NCBI GenBank assembly: GCA_021613535.1 | Contig: CP075492.1 | Span: forward strand, 18,910,001 to 18,974,000 | Length of the DNA: 64,000 bases | Direction: 5' to 3' | Source of the DNA: Adineta vaga | Taxonomy: Eukaryota; Rotifera | Part shown: in pieces, positions 1 to 10,260 of the stretch | Layout: each line of letters opens with the position of its first letter | Numbering within the stretch: the stretch's first letter is position 1 | Made by a program: the position numbers and the translations under genes | The notes under the pieces: model-generated | The model's input: the letters and a program-made list of their open reading frames with translations, nothing else | What the model was told of the DNA's origin: nothing | Database searches by the model: none

Positions 1-467
1 GATCGTCATTCGACACTTATATTTCCAATCATTGTCCATTCTAAATACAAAAAAAAGAATTTCAGTAAAAGAAAAAAAGTATTATGTTTTAAAACATGTT
101 TGTGTTAATTAATTGAAAATAAGTGCAAGACTATCAACACATTTGTTTTCTTTGTTGTGAAAGAGCGACTTGTCAGAACAGAAATATCTATACCGTTTTC
201 CTATCATTAATAAATGTGTATCTATAAGTTATGCAGTCACTATAAACACCGATTTTGAAAAAGACTTGGAGAAAATAGACAGTCAGCAGAGACCAAAAAA
301 TCATTTCCTTCAACACAGCCAACCATAATCTCTCCTAAAATCCACACAAGTAGAGTAGCTTGTTTCCACAACCAGAACGCAAAGTTACACGATCTACATT
401 TTTCCAAAATAAAGTGAGATACCCATATCAGGCGTTTGCCGTACAAACGACAGTGGAACATAAAACT

Positions 468-602
468 CAAGGGAGAAAAGCGAGACTTCCGTACTTCGAA
501 GTATCGTGGAAGTATGAGGAAGTATTATAGAAGTATGTGGAAGTGCGGTGGAAGTATGACGAAGTACGATGGAAGTACAGAAGTCTCGCTTTTTCCCCCT
601 TG
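468..602. mobile_element. MITE-like inverted-repeat element with GAAGTA subrepeats
   Basis: Both ends carry a roughly 30-bp imperfect terminal inverted repeat. The left end reads CAAGGGAGAAAAGCGAGACT and the right end is its complement with one extra G and A. The interior is made of loosely repeated GGAAGTAT/GAAGTACG units. At about 135 bp with no coding capacity it looks like a miniature non-autonomous transposon. No clear target duplication is visible, so the class is unassigned. Confidence 0.6.
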
Positions 603-1629
603 ATGAAACTCATTTTCCCATCGTCGTTGGTTTTCCATCGTTTATAACTTTTCTCATTTAGAGTTGCATAAGAAATCGTTTTTTAACAAAATAAATCTAT
701 TTCTTTAGAGATGCAGACCTATTTTTGCTCAAAATATCTCCTGTCACCTCTTTTTCAATGACTGCATGGCACTCATCGCATTTCCCTAGCTTATCTATTA
801 GTTGTTTTTGAATAAGAACGGTTATTGTCCTTAACGATATATAAAAGGAGATGTGATAGACATTTAAGCTCATTTTTTGAATTCTCAACTATCAGATTAT
901 TTGATATTTTAACAATTAATTTCGAAAGGTAAGTAATACTGAACCTATGCATGAGTCACCTCAAATATGGCTTATATACAGGATGAGTCATCCAAAAGAT
1001 GAGTCGGCACCAAGTATGTAGCCTGGATGTGGATCAATCAAATTTAACATGCCGTTTTTTCCGGCCACTGAAGTTCGAGATGCTTTTTCAGTTAAATAAT
1101 GAGTGCTGAGTGATTATTCGCGATGGGTGATAGGTGGGTAAGTGACGCCGATAGGCGGGAAAAGAATCGGCGGTGATCGCTGAAACTGTGCGCTCGCTGG
1201 CATTCATTAATTTTTTGTACATTATCTTATTTGAAAATGATGGTTTTTTATACATTCTTTTGTGCGTTTATAAATCTTCTATCTATCTACGTATATAAAG
1301 AAGAAAGTTCGTTTATCTGTCCATCTGTTTGTTCGCTATGCGTTCAGTGCGTTTAATAGCCACGATCACCAAACTTTCCACGACGCTTCTCTAAGCCCAC
1401 AGGAAGATCGACATCTATTTTTTTCCGAAAAAAATAAATCTTAAGCTTGCTATGAGCAATCTAAGAAACTGACCAATAGGATTGCACCATTTCAAAAAAT
1501 TAAAATAATTGATAGCGACGGCGGACGAAGGCCGTCGGAGCGCACATCTGCGATAATTTACACGTTCTATACCAAACTATCTTAATTTGTAGCGGATGCG
1601 TCCGCTATCTTCTATCCATACCCATGTCG
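603..1629. other. Intergenic, no gene seen
   Basis: Only short chance ORFs occur here. A stretch near 1310-1400 (GTTCGTTTATCTGTCCATCTG) resembles the GTCCGTCCGT-type dispersed repeats that recur elsewhere in the window, but I could not define its ends. Confidence 0.4.
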
Positions 1630-1770
1630 AACGTTCCGGTGTCCGGATCCTGCGGAAAAGCACAGAAAATTGATTGGAGTTCGCCGGAAAAATCCGAAAA
1701 CTTCCGCTCGGAATACTGCTTCCATGTTCCAGCGATTTCCAGTACTTTCCTGCCGGATCCGGCCCCTATT
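1630..1770. repeat. Short GC-rich element with imperfect inverted ends
   Basis: The left end has TCCGGATCCTGCGGAAAAG. The complement of the right end reads GCCGGATCCGGCAGGAAAG. These form an imperfect inverted repeat around about 140 bp that is visibly more GC-rich than its flanks. It overlaps no convincing gene and is probably a degenerate small transposon. Confidence 0.35.
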
Positions 1771-1923
1771 GTTTGACCTGGGTTATATTTTATTGTTTTC
1801 TTTTTCAATATTTTAATATATGTATATTCTAGTAACAAAACAATCGTGAATGAATTTGTTGAAAAAATATTGAAAGTAAGAAAGAATATATGAGTGTATA
1901 TGAAATTATCGCAAGTGTTGATT

Positions 1924-3238
1924 TTAACATTTATTCTCAAAAAATTGCTTTTTATCGAAGACACAAAGTACTTGAATATTTTTATTCGTTTCTATTTTGT
2001 CTTGTTTCCACACGTAAAAAAGTGGACCATACACATCATTAAATTTGCCAACAACAATCGCATCTGAACAGTGAAAAGTTCGACCAATATAGAGATTGTA
2101 CGCACCTTCTCTGCCTGCCAGTAAGGCACACGATGGTAATTTCGAACCACATGTCGGTACCCATACAAATTTTAATTCTGAATCTGTACTCGTCAATATC
2201 TGATACGAAGAATTTTTCTCAAAACCATAATATTCAACTTCAGCTGATTTATTACCCGCAACGAGTTTGCCGGGAATGAGATTATTTTTTATATAGGCAC
2301 GTGCTACATAAATTTCTCGATTATCTTCTCGACCGCCAATAACAGCTGATTCCGGGATATAACCATCTTGTGCATCTATCCAAACTATCTTGTGTAATAT
2401 ATCTAGCGGTTCTAAAAGTAATTGTTACGAAATTATTTAATGGAAAGAAATTATTCACTATACTGTCTGTTTCGACACAATATTCTCGATCAGTAGATGA
2501 TGATAATACGACATTCATAGGAGCGTTTGTCTTCGTGAAACTAATCATATTCTTTGGTTTGGGATTTTTATTCGATTCTGCAATCCGTTTGATATAAATA
2601 CTCAGGATTATTGCCAGAACGAGGTTTAATAATACCGACAGTAATAATAAAATTATTGTTTTTTTACTCGATAATTTCATTGAATATTTGTCATTAATTG
2701 TAGTCGTTGTATTATGGTTAATTTGAATATTATTATCTTGATAATTGTTTGCTTGAATCATACTCACTAAAAATATGAAACATTTCTTTAAATCAAGAAG
2801 TAGTAAACTATATTTCTTTCTAACTATTTAAAGCATATTTATCTTCTTGATCTTGAAGTAGAATTGTTGATAGATTTGTTATAGATTGATCTTGTCCAGT
2901 GTGTTTCATTTGTTTCATATGATCTATGTAAATGTAAATAGATACACAAACAGAATTCCAATAACAAAAAATAGAATGAAATTACCTTTCAAAATTTTGA
3001 CTGCATCAATACATTGTATTTTTTCGAATGCTTGTATAAGCAGACTAACATCTCTTTCACTGATTTTATCTTGATCAAAAAGGGATTCCATGAGATTAAT
3101 TGTACCAGCAAGTGATGGATCATCTCGAATTCGTCGTGGAACATCAGAACCCAAAAAGAAATGTAATCGTTTTCGATCATTATCATTAAGATAATCTTGA
3201 ATTTTTAATATAGTAGCACGTAAATCACGAGAATCCAT
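1924..3238 (-). CDS. Death-effector-domain / TM / DM9-repeat protein
   Basis: Four-exon model: 3238-2986, 2923-2825, 2766-2464, 2411-1924. The introns are 62, 58 and 52 bp, and the total of 1143 nt stays in frame (380 aa). Residues 1-84 have the pattern of a death effector domain: amphipathic helices, KRLHFFLG, and a C-terminal CIDAVKIL helix. A linker follows. Residues about 154-176 are a hydrophobic helix preceded by KLSSKK. The last exon (about 162 aa) carries two DM9 (DUF3421) repeats: VWIDAQDGYIPESAVIGG, REIYVARAY, LIPGKL, then FVWVP and LYIGRTF. DM9 proteins of other invertebrates bind mannose. The topology fits a type II membrane protein with DED inside and DM9 outside. The donor at 2824 (GTTAGA) is weak. 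If it is not used, the DED reading ends at a TAG at 2820 and the two halves are separate neighbouring genes. Confidence 0.65.
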
Positions 3239-4484
3239 TCAGTTTGATCGAAAACAAAAGAAAAAAAGTAGATGGGTTTTATACTACTTAGAACACAAAA
3301 TATCATTAAGATTTTGAGATAAGAAAGAAAGAAAGAAAAAAGAATATAGTGTGGCATCAATAACATTCTACACAAAAACTTTCGTATGATTGTTTGTATT
3401 TTTATGATGATTTGACATACATTAACGATAACATTTATTATCTTGTCATCGGTAACCTTTTTCTTTTTCTGTTCTTTCATAAGATGTCTCATGTCTATGT
3501 TCGGTACCACATATATATCTTTTCTTTCTTCATTCTCTTGTTCGTTGAGTGTCTTATCTTTGAAGTAAAATGTCTTCAGACGAACAGCTATCTTCTTTCG
3601 AATTAAATAAAAGATTAACAAAATAACTGTATTGTTTTTACTTGTTTAATAGTCATTTACCGTTTGGTTTCTTTTATACTTCTAATTTAATATATAAGAA
3701 ACTTGAAAATGATTGATTATCGTCTAGTGCACATAATAAAACTGCAACGATAGAGAGAGGATTAGCTTGCCCTCTGTACAAGGATGATACCGAATACCAT
3801 GAAGTCAACACTTTTAGATAGACAAAGTTCTTGATATATAGGGGAAATACCTGTTGACGTTTTATTTCTGAGACAGATCCCATTAATATATTCATTGACA
3901 GAGAAATAGAAGATTATCATTTTGGAAACGTTCGAACAGAATGTACTAAATATTGAAAATTTTCACAAAAATCAATCTGATTATACAATTTTGTAATGAA
4001 TTTTGAATAACTCATTTACGCTATAAAATAGATATTTATGAATCAAATGATTGTTTTCTTTCTTTGTATATGTTGACGAATATGATTCTGTAACAAAATG
4101 ATAATCTAAAATAACTAAACACATTGGTGGTGTTGAGGATATGCGTGATGATAAGTGTTCTAACGATATCATACTGATTATCAACAGAAATACAAATTAC
4201 TTGTAGAATAATTTTAAAAAGAAATATGAAAAGAAATGAAGTTTTTCATAATGCAGTTACTCTTGAAAAGGTAAATCGAAAAGTATGAGAACAATTTTTA
4301 TAGTTTCTACGATACGTGTGCTGTCTGCATATATTGTCCATATTCCAAAAATCTAAAAAAAAAAGATTGTTTTCACAGAAATTTATCAAGAATAATTGCA
4401 TAGTTGTTAGTTCGTGACATCTGTAATGTTCAATTATTTGATTGATTAAATTGAAAAGGACAATGGACAATAAACTTCATTCTA
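3239..4484. other. Intergenic, no supported gene
   Basis: AT-rich sequence. A minus-strand open stretch at about 3390-3620 encodes lysine-rich low-complexity sequence upstream of the DED start. It could hold 5' untranslated sequence or another exon, but nothing recognisable is encoded. Confidence 0.4.
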
Positions 4485-6229
4485 CCGGGTTGTGCATAAC
4501 CTTTTGCTAGGGGGGTAACACTATGATTTAGAGCTGGGTACCTAGTGAATTTTATACCAGATTAAAGCCCGTGAAAAGCTGGATCCAGAAGTATAGTTAT
4601 CATTTCGATGGATAAGACTATCGTTTGAAAGTGTGAATATAAAAGAAAATCCGTACACATACTCAATCGTTGAAATTCCGCACATTTTTTCTCATTGTGT
4701 CTCATCTTTCTTTTTATTATTATTTTTTCTTTTTCTCGTAAAAGTATTTGGTGTTCTGTTATATTGGCCATGTAAAGTGGGATTGTTCTTTTCCTTTATT
4801 CATTCTTTATCTCAGTGTGTATCATGGGTGGAGTTATCGGAGACAATGAAGAACAACGTGCGATAGACCGAATTCGAGCGAAGGCTTATCGCGAAGCGAT
4901 AGAAGAAGGTGCAACGTTCATCAATCGAAAGTGGATCGCTCAAAAGCTGTATCGTAGTGAAAGATGAGTCACTGACAATTGGCGAAAAGGCTACGAACAC
5001 TGTTTTACGGAATTTGGTAGTGGCAGACCAGAAAAACTATCTGAAGAAGGTAAAAACATTGTGATGGAGAACAGTAGGAAAAGGCAACGAAGCTGCAGAC
5101 GGGTTGCGAAAGAGATCTTTCAGAAGTGCGGAGAGGTCGTTAGTCGATCAACGATACAACGATACCAGGTTAAACAAGGGCTGAAGGCTTTTCATGTAAT
5201 TCCAAAACCAATGAAGTCAGCGACGAACATTGACGATCGACTATAGTTTTGCGATTATTTGCATCGGTGGGGTAAAAATGACTTTATTCATCTTGCTCCA
5301 AGTGATGAGTTCTTCGTCTGGACTGTTCGTCAACCTTATTAACAAAACGATAGAGTATGGTCGCTTTCTCTGGAAGATGTCCAGGATGATGAACGTTATC
5401 AAGAACTTTCTGCGTGGCCTAGCTGCATTGGAATTTTCATCTGTTTTACTGCTGTCAAATTGATGTGGGTGATCAAGGATGACGATGCATCATGGCATGG
5501 AGCGTATTATCGTCAGCCTATTTTAACAGAAAATGTGATTCCATTTCTTTCTGCTCCCAGAAATGTATTAGATCCGTCAGAAGTAGTTTATCTGCATGAC
5601 AATGCTCCATGTCACAAAGCAAACGCCACTCAAGCATTACTGAAAAACTCTGAAATTGATTTCTTTGATCGGACACAATGGCCAGGAAATTCTCCTGATC
5701 TTAACGTAGCAGAAGGCATTGGATCAATTCTGATGGACAAGGTGGAAAGCCTGATGATCGAGGAAAACGGTGCTAATCGTACTTCTAAAGTGGTTTTTCT
5801 TCAACATCTTGAAAATGTCCTTCATGAACTTCAGAGTGAAACAGAACTTTTTGAAAATCTGTTGAAATCTTATCCCCAACGATTAAGAGCTGTATGTGAA
5901 GCCGATCGCGACCACACAAAATACTGATGTATTGCTTCTTTTCAAGCAAAATAAAGGTTCCAACAGAAACACTACTCAACTATTCCACTAGTAATTAGTG
6001 TTGTAGTCTTCTACCAAAAAGTTGTGCTCAATCGTATATTTTGACGATTGAGTATGTGTACGGATTTTCTTTTATATTCACACTTTCAAACGATAGTCTT
6101 ATCCATCGAAATGATAACTATACTTCTGGATCCAGCTTTTCACGGGCTTTAATCTGGTATAAAATTCATTGGGTACCCAGCTCTAAATCATAGTGTTACC
6201 CCCCTAGCAAAAGGTTATGCACAACCTGG
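4485..6229. mobile_element. Tc1/mariner-superfamily transposon, 186-bp TIRs
   Basis: Terminal inverted repeats occupy 4485-4670 and 6044-6229 and differ at only three positions by eye. Each outer end abuts TA (4483-4484 and 6230-6231), the target duplication expected for this superfamily. The 1745-bp element contains one transposase reading frame disabled by three stop codons. Nearly identical repeats around a dead gene suggest that the copy was mobilised in trans after its transposase was lost, or that the ends were homogenised. Confidence 0.9.
4824..5927 (+). pseudogene. Degenerate Tc1/mariner transposase
   Basis: One uninterrupted register of 367 codons runs from the ATG at 4824 to the TGA ending at 5927, broken by in-frame TGA at 4965, TAG at 5244 and TAA at 5340. 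There is no frameshift. An N-terminal helix-turn-helix region (FINRKWIAQKLY; later RRVAKEIFQKCG) precedes the DDE fold. The catalytic residues are visible: D in APSDEFFVW, D in YLHDNAPCHK, and E in NVAEGIGSI after WPGNSPDL. The last two acidic residues are separated by 37 residues, longer than the 34 of classical Tc1. The stop at 4965 lies where a Trp codon would make sense (TGG to TGA). The protein cannot be made from this copy. Confidence 0.88.
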
Positions 6230-6231
6230 TA

Positions 6232-6803
6232 ATTTAATACGCAAATGAGTTTGTATGTATAATCAATAGAGAATAAAACATAGACCTACTCAATAGACAG
6301 TGATTCGCGACACTTCTAAGCTATAAGAGTATATGCTTAAATGTCTTCATAAAACCTTAATCATTTGTTTCTTGGCATGTGCAATGATGTTCATTTGAAG
6401 TAAAGTTTGAAGATGGTCTCTTGTTGAAGACTGCGAATTCATTTGATAGAATCAAATGAAAAAATGTATAGTGACATTTTTGTTCGACGCTGTGTCTAGA
6501 AATGCATCTCGTTTTTTTATAAGACTCATTCGGATTACACGAAAGAACGTTTTCGTCCAAAACCTTTTTTTTATTAAACTCTTAGTTGAACTTAGAACAG
6601 ATAGCTTAGAACGAAAGATGTTCTATTCACTGCGGTAAAAAAAACTTTTTCAGACTTCTTTACACAATATACATGTTCCTCATTAGATTTTTGGATTATT
6701 CTAAGTATGAATGAGAACATCGTGCAGTTTAGCACCAACAAAGGAAGGCTGCACTGTGACGAAAGAAGACAAGTTTGTGAAAGAAAATGAAAATAAAAAT
6801 CTG
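6232..6803. other. Intergenic, no gene seen
   Basis: AT-rich DNA between the Tc1-like element and the 3' end of the minus-strand Ser/Thr-rich gene. Only short shadow ORFs are present. Confidence 0.4.
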
Positions 6804-8379
6804 TCATATGAGACCGAAAAATCTAGGTACACATACGGAAACTGTCGTATATATACATAGAGCAATAGAGAAGCTATGCGACGCGCTAAAATGGGTTAGA
6901 CCCGAGTTCCTCGACGTTGTTTCCAATGGTACAATTTGCGTTGTTGAAGTTGTATTTACAGACAGTGACATTGATGTTGAAGTTGTCCAGGTGGGCTCTA
7001 ACGTTCTTAAAGTTGTATTTGTAATTGGTACCATTGGCGTCGAAGTTGTAGTGGTGGACTCTGAAATTGTTGAGCTGATTGTGGTGCTATTCTCTGCAGC
7101 ATTGGAAGTAGATGTAGTACTCGACTCTAAAGTACTTGAAGCAGTCGTAGTGCTCGATTCCGGAGCGACTGAAGTGCTGGATGTGCTCGATTTCGGAGTG
7201 CTAGAAATGGTTGAAGTACTAGACTCCGAAGTATTTGAAGCAGTTGTTGTGCTCGAATCTGAATTGGTTGATCTGATGGATGTAGTCGATTCTGGAATGA
7301 TTGAGGTGGTCGTTGAAGTTTCTGAGATTACTCTTGTAGTTGTTAAAGTTGTGTTTGTGAGCAACGTCGTTGGTAATGTGAGCGTAGTGATGGGCTTAGC
7401 GGTAGTTGTACTTATAGGTAGAGGAGTAGTTGATTGAGTGGTCGTAACGATCGTAGTGGCTGTTGTATCTATTCGTGGCGTACCTATTAGAAATTATAGA
7501 ACAACTCAATCGATCCATTAATATTTGAAATATCTCGGTAGAGCATAACTTCTATTAGTATCTATTCTATGAGTCATACACTAAACAATTATGAGGATAA
7601 ATATAGATTCGTTACTTCCATTCACAAGGACCGAATTCGGTTTGATATTACCTAATCATAAAGTCGTGTATACATGTAGGATACCTTCGGGCAGAATTCG
7701 ACATTTTCTTGAGCCAATTCGTTTCAGCGTAGGTTCCAATCGAGCCAACACTGGTTCCAAGTTCAACTCGACGAGCTCTATCGGTTCCAATCATAAAAAT
7801 TTCTCACGCCACCCACACCCTCAAGAAAATGTCGATTCCTGTCCGAAGGTATCCTACGTGTGTATACCTTTGTAAATTCGAATTTGCTTTAGTAGTGAGA
7901 ATTGGGAGAAGTGTTTGATTCGAGCCAGAATATGTTTTTCTGGCATATTAGTCTTACTATTTATGTAAATGACAGAATAATGCTACAAAACTTACGAGCA
8001 CATACGTTGTTTTGACATAGATTACTCATACAATCATAGCATGTCTTACAACGCAATAAGTCTTGACATCTTGGACACTCGAGACCTCCACAATCAATAT
8101 CAGACTCATCTTGATTTCTCATCCGATCCGCACAATGAAAAACTGTAAAAAGCAAAAGAATGACTAATGAGAGTCGAAGAAAATCTAAATAGAACAAACC
8201 TTCGTCATTCGTTGGAGGAGATTCTTCAGAGCTCGATGAATCAACCGTGATAACTATATGAGTTTGAACACAAGTTAGATAATAAGAATGAGAGATCATC
8301 ATGCAAAGTAACAATTTAAATCTATGAAAATGTACCAAAGTTGTCGTTTTGTATTCAAAATTTCTTACCCGATCATCAT
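6804..8379 (-). CDS. Secreted Cys-rich repeat protein with Ser/Thr-rich tail
   Basis: Exons: 8379-8369 (11 nt), 8321-8200 (122 nt), 8142-7996 (147 nt), 7483-6804 (680 nt); total 960 nt, 319 aa. Exons 1-2 encode a signal peptide and the acidic linker VDSSSSEESPP. Exon 3 is one cysteine repeat: RMRNQDESDIDCGGLECPRC, then spaced Cys ending NNVCA. Exon 4 is mucin-like, with loose ESSTTTAS-type repeats, and ends in a hydrophobic stretch that could be a GPI signal. Exons 2 and 3 match the length and phase of those in the plus-strand gene starting at 10261, so the two are head-to-head paralogs. Intron 3 is 512 bp because it hosts a MITE; the other introns are 47 and 57 bp. Similar ETDxDCGG repeats are known in bacterial surface proteins. 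Function unknown; probably extracellular. The 3' end is less certain than the 5' part. Confidence 0.72.
7668..7867. mobile_element. MITE in intron 3 of the Cys-repeat gene
   Basis: About 45-bp imperfect terminal inverted repeats sit at both ends: TAGGATACCTTCGGGCAG with CGACATTTTCTTGAG on the left, and their complements on the right. The approximately 200-bp element lies wholly inside the 7484-7995 intron and accounts for part of that intron's unusual length. Inside its right arm is a C-rich stretch (CACCCACACCC) of the telomere-like type described elsewhere in the window. Confidence 0.75.
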
Positions 8380-10260
8380 AGATAATATTCGAATTTAAAT
8401 TTCACTTTTATATTAAATCCAAGGGAAAACTGATTAAATCTGAAGATACAATTGAGAACTGATGAAGAAGAATTGGTTTCCAGATCGAATTCTAGTGCAA
8501 TGATGCTCATTTGAGAATCGAAGATAATATCTTGAGACTTTATCATCACAGTCTCTTTAAATATTATTCAAACTATTCTATCGAACATGTGCAGTTACAT
8601 CTAATTTTCCATATGATGCGTCATAGCGTTAGCCAGGAAATTCCATGCATTTAAGATGCCCCACGATTTCCCGGAGATTGGATTTCAGTATAGGACAGTA
8701 AATGACGGTATAGGCGGTATCATCATACTGAGGGTGCCGCGGAGGGTGATATCCTGTATCGTCCTATGTCTTATACCACCCTCACGAACTATACCGTCTA
8801 TACCGTTCAATGCCTTATACCGCCCTATAGGAAAGTCTTGCGAAAATCAGTTTCCGGAAAAACGCTATAACACATCAAATCTAATTTTCCTATCGAAAAT
8901 GACATTTTCTGTAACCGAAGAGAAAGAAATTAATGATTTGCTAACGAAGCACTTGAAATGAAGTGTAACGACCACCTTCATCTTTGTTATTTATTCACTA
9001 TCAGATACTTTCTCTCATTTTATATAAAGGCTCGTTTTAACAAGAAAATAACATGTCAATGTTAATTAGTAAATTTTAAATAGACCAATAAGTGTGATGA
9101 ATATGAACAAACAATGGATGATTAGTAAAATCGAAGAGACAAGAATTCTTAATTCCCAAGACTGTAAGGAGGGTCGTATGAAAAAAAATAGTTTGTAAAT
9201 TTGTAAATTTGTGTCAGGGTTAAAAGTCAAAGGTCAAAAAAATAAATATTTTTTCTAAAATCGTTTCAAACATCGAAAAATGATAGTAGGATGGGGTTAA
9301 GTCAAGTGGGGGTGAGGTGGGGGGGGGGGGGGTATGGGTGAAACCATGGATGTGGGTATAGAGTTGCGTATGGGGTGAAACTGATTTCACGAGAAGAAAC
9401 TTGATATTTTTTTGGTTGTGAAAGTTGGCACATATTTGAACAAGAACATGAGAGTCATTTTCTCGTATATTAGGTTTGTAGGTGAATTGGTCTCGGTATT
9501 GGAAGAAGCTGAAAATACCCGTCCTCCGCAGTCGAGGGCTGAGTGAGTCGGTCCGACGAGCGTTACTTATTTTAATCGTATTTCGAATCGAAATTTGTCT
9601 TTAAGTAAATATTGTGTCGAATAGATGTTTTCAAGTTTGTTCTGTATGTATGAAAAAGAAAGTAACCATAGAAGTATTCGTCGAAAAGGAAACTCATTGA
9701 CACAAGAGAAGAAAATAAATATGAGCATTTCTTTCGCCGACTGTATCGAGATGTTTTGTTCGGTGAAAAAAAACAACCGAGAAAATTGCACTTTCAGTTC
9801 TATTTTCGTCAAAGATATTTATTTAGCAAAATAATTGGGATTACTCATGCTGGTTACACAAACTCGAACGAATACATAAAAGTTCAAGGCTTAGATTGCT
9901 TTTGGCCTTGTTTTTAAATCACAAGCATTTCGTGTGGAAGAGAAAGTAGGTAAAAATGTTTTTTCAAGAAGCGTCGAACCTGTTTGTGTGTATTTTTTGA
10001 AAAAGAAAATATCGCTTAAAATGTTGATTCTTTTACAAAAAATTTAAACTAAACATTCGCCTTCAAATCACATCCTCTATAAATTTTGAAGTAATTGTGA
10101 AACATACTGTGATTAGATGTGAAAGTTAAAGACGAAAAAAAACTTTTTCTTCGTCGTCGATACGAATTTTGAAGATCAAACACAAAAATATGTTCAATAT
10201 CGAAAGATTTCTTAATGAAATTGTTTTTAGATTGAATCACAATAGAAAACTGTCGTTCAA
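8380..10260. other. Intergenic between head-to-head paralogs
   Basis: This stretch separates the 5' ends of the two divergent Cys-repeat genes. It holds a GC-richer, partly palindromic segment at about 8640-8870 with repeated GGTATAG words in both orientations, a dispersed AT-rich repeat at about 9174-9240, and a G homopolymer near 9318-9332 inside a G-rich stretch. I see no gene. Confidence 0.45.
9174..9240. repeat. Dispersed repeat copy A
   Basis: GTATGAAAAAAAATAGTTTG followed by a GTTTGTGTYAGGGTTAAA-like stretch is shared with 21245-21300. The two copies are in the same orientation and diverged by small indels. The AGGGTTAAAGG part resembles but is not a TTAGGG telomere array. Confidence 0.55.

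Noticed and set aside
3205-3621. Lysine-rich minus-strand ORF upstream of the DED start
   Set aside because: Low complexity and overlapping the DED start in another frame. It could be 5' untranslated sequence.
6787-7437. Plus-strand Val-rich ORF of 216 codons
   Set aside because: It is the antisense shadow of the Ser/Thr-rich exon on the minus strand. The minus strand has matching splice sites and a paralog.
9215-9240. TTAGGG-like telomere sequence (also at 21280)
   Set aside because: It is a single imperfect AGGGTTAAA word within a dispersed repeat, not a tandem array, and the known bdelloid telomere repeat is TGTGGG.
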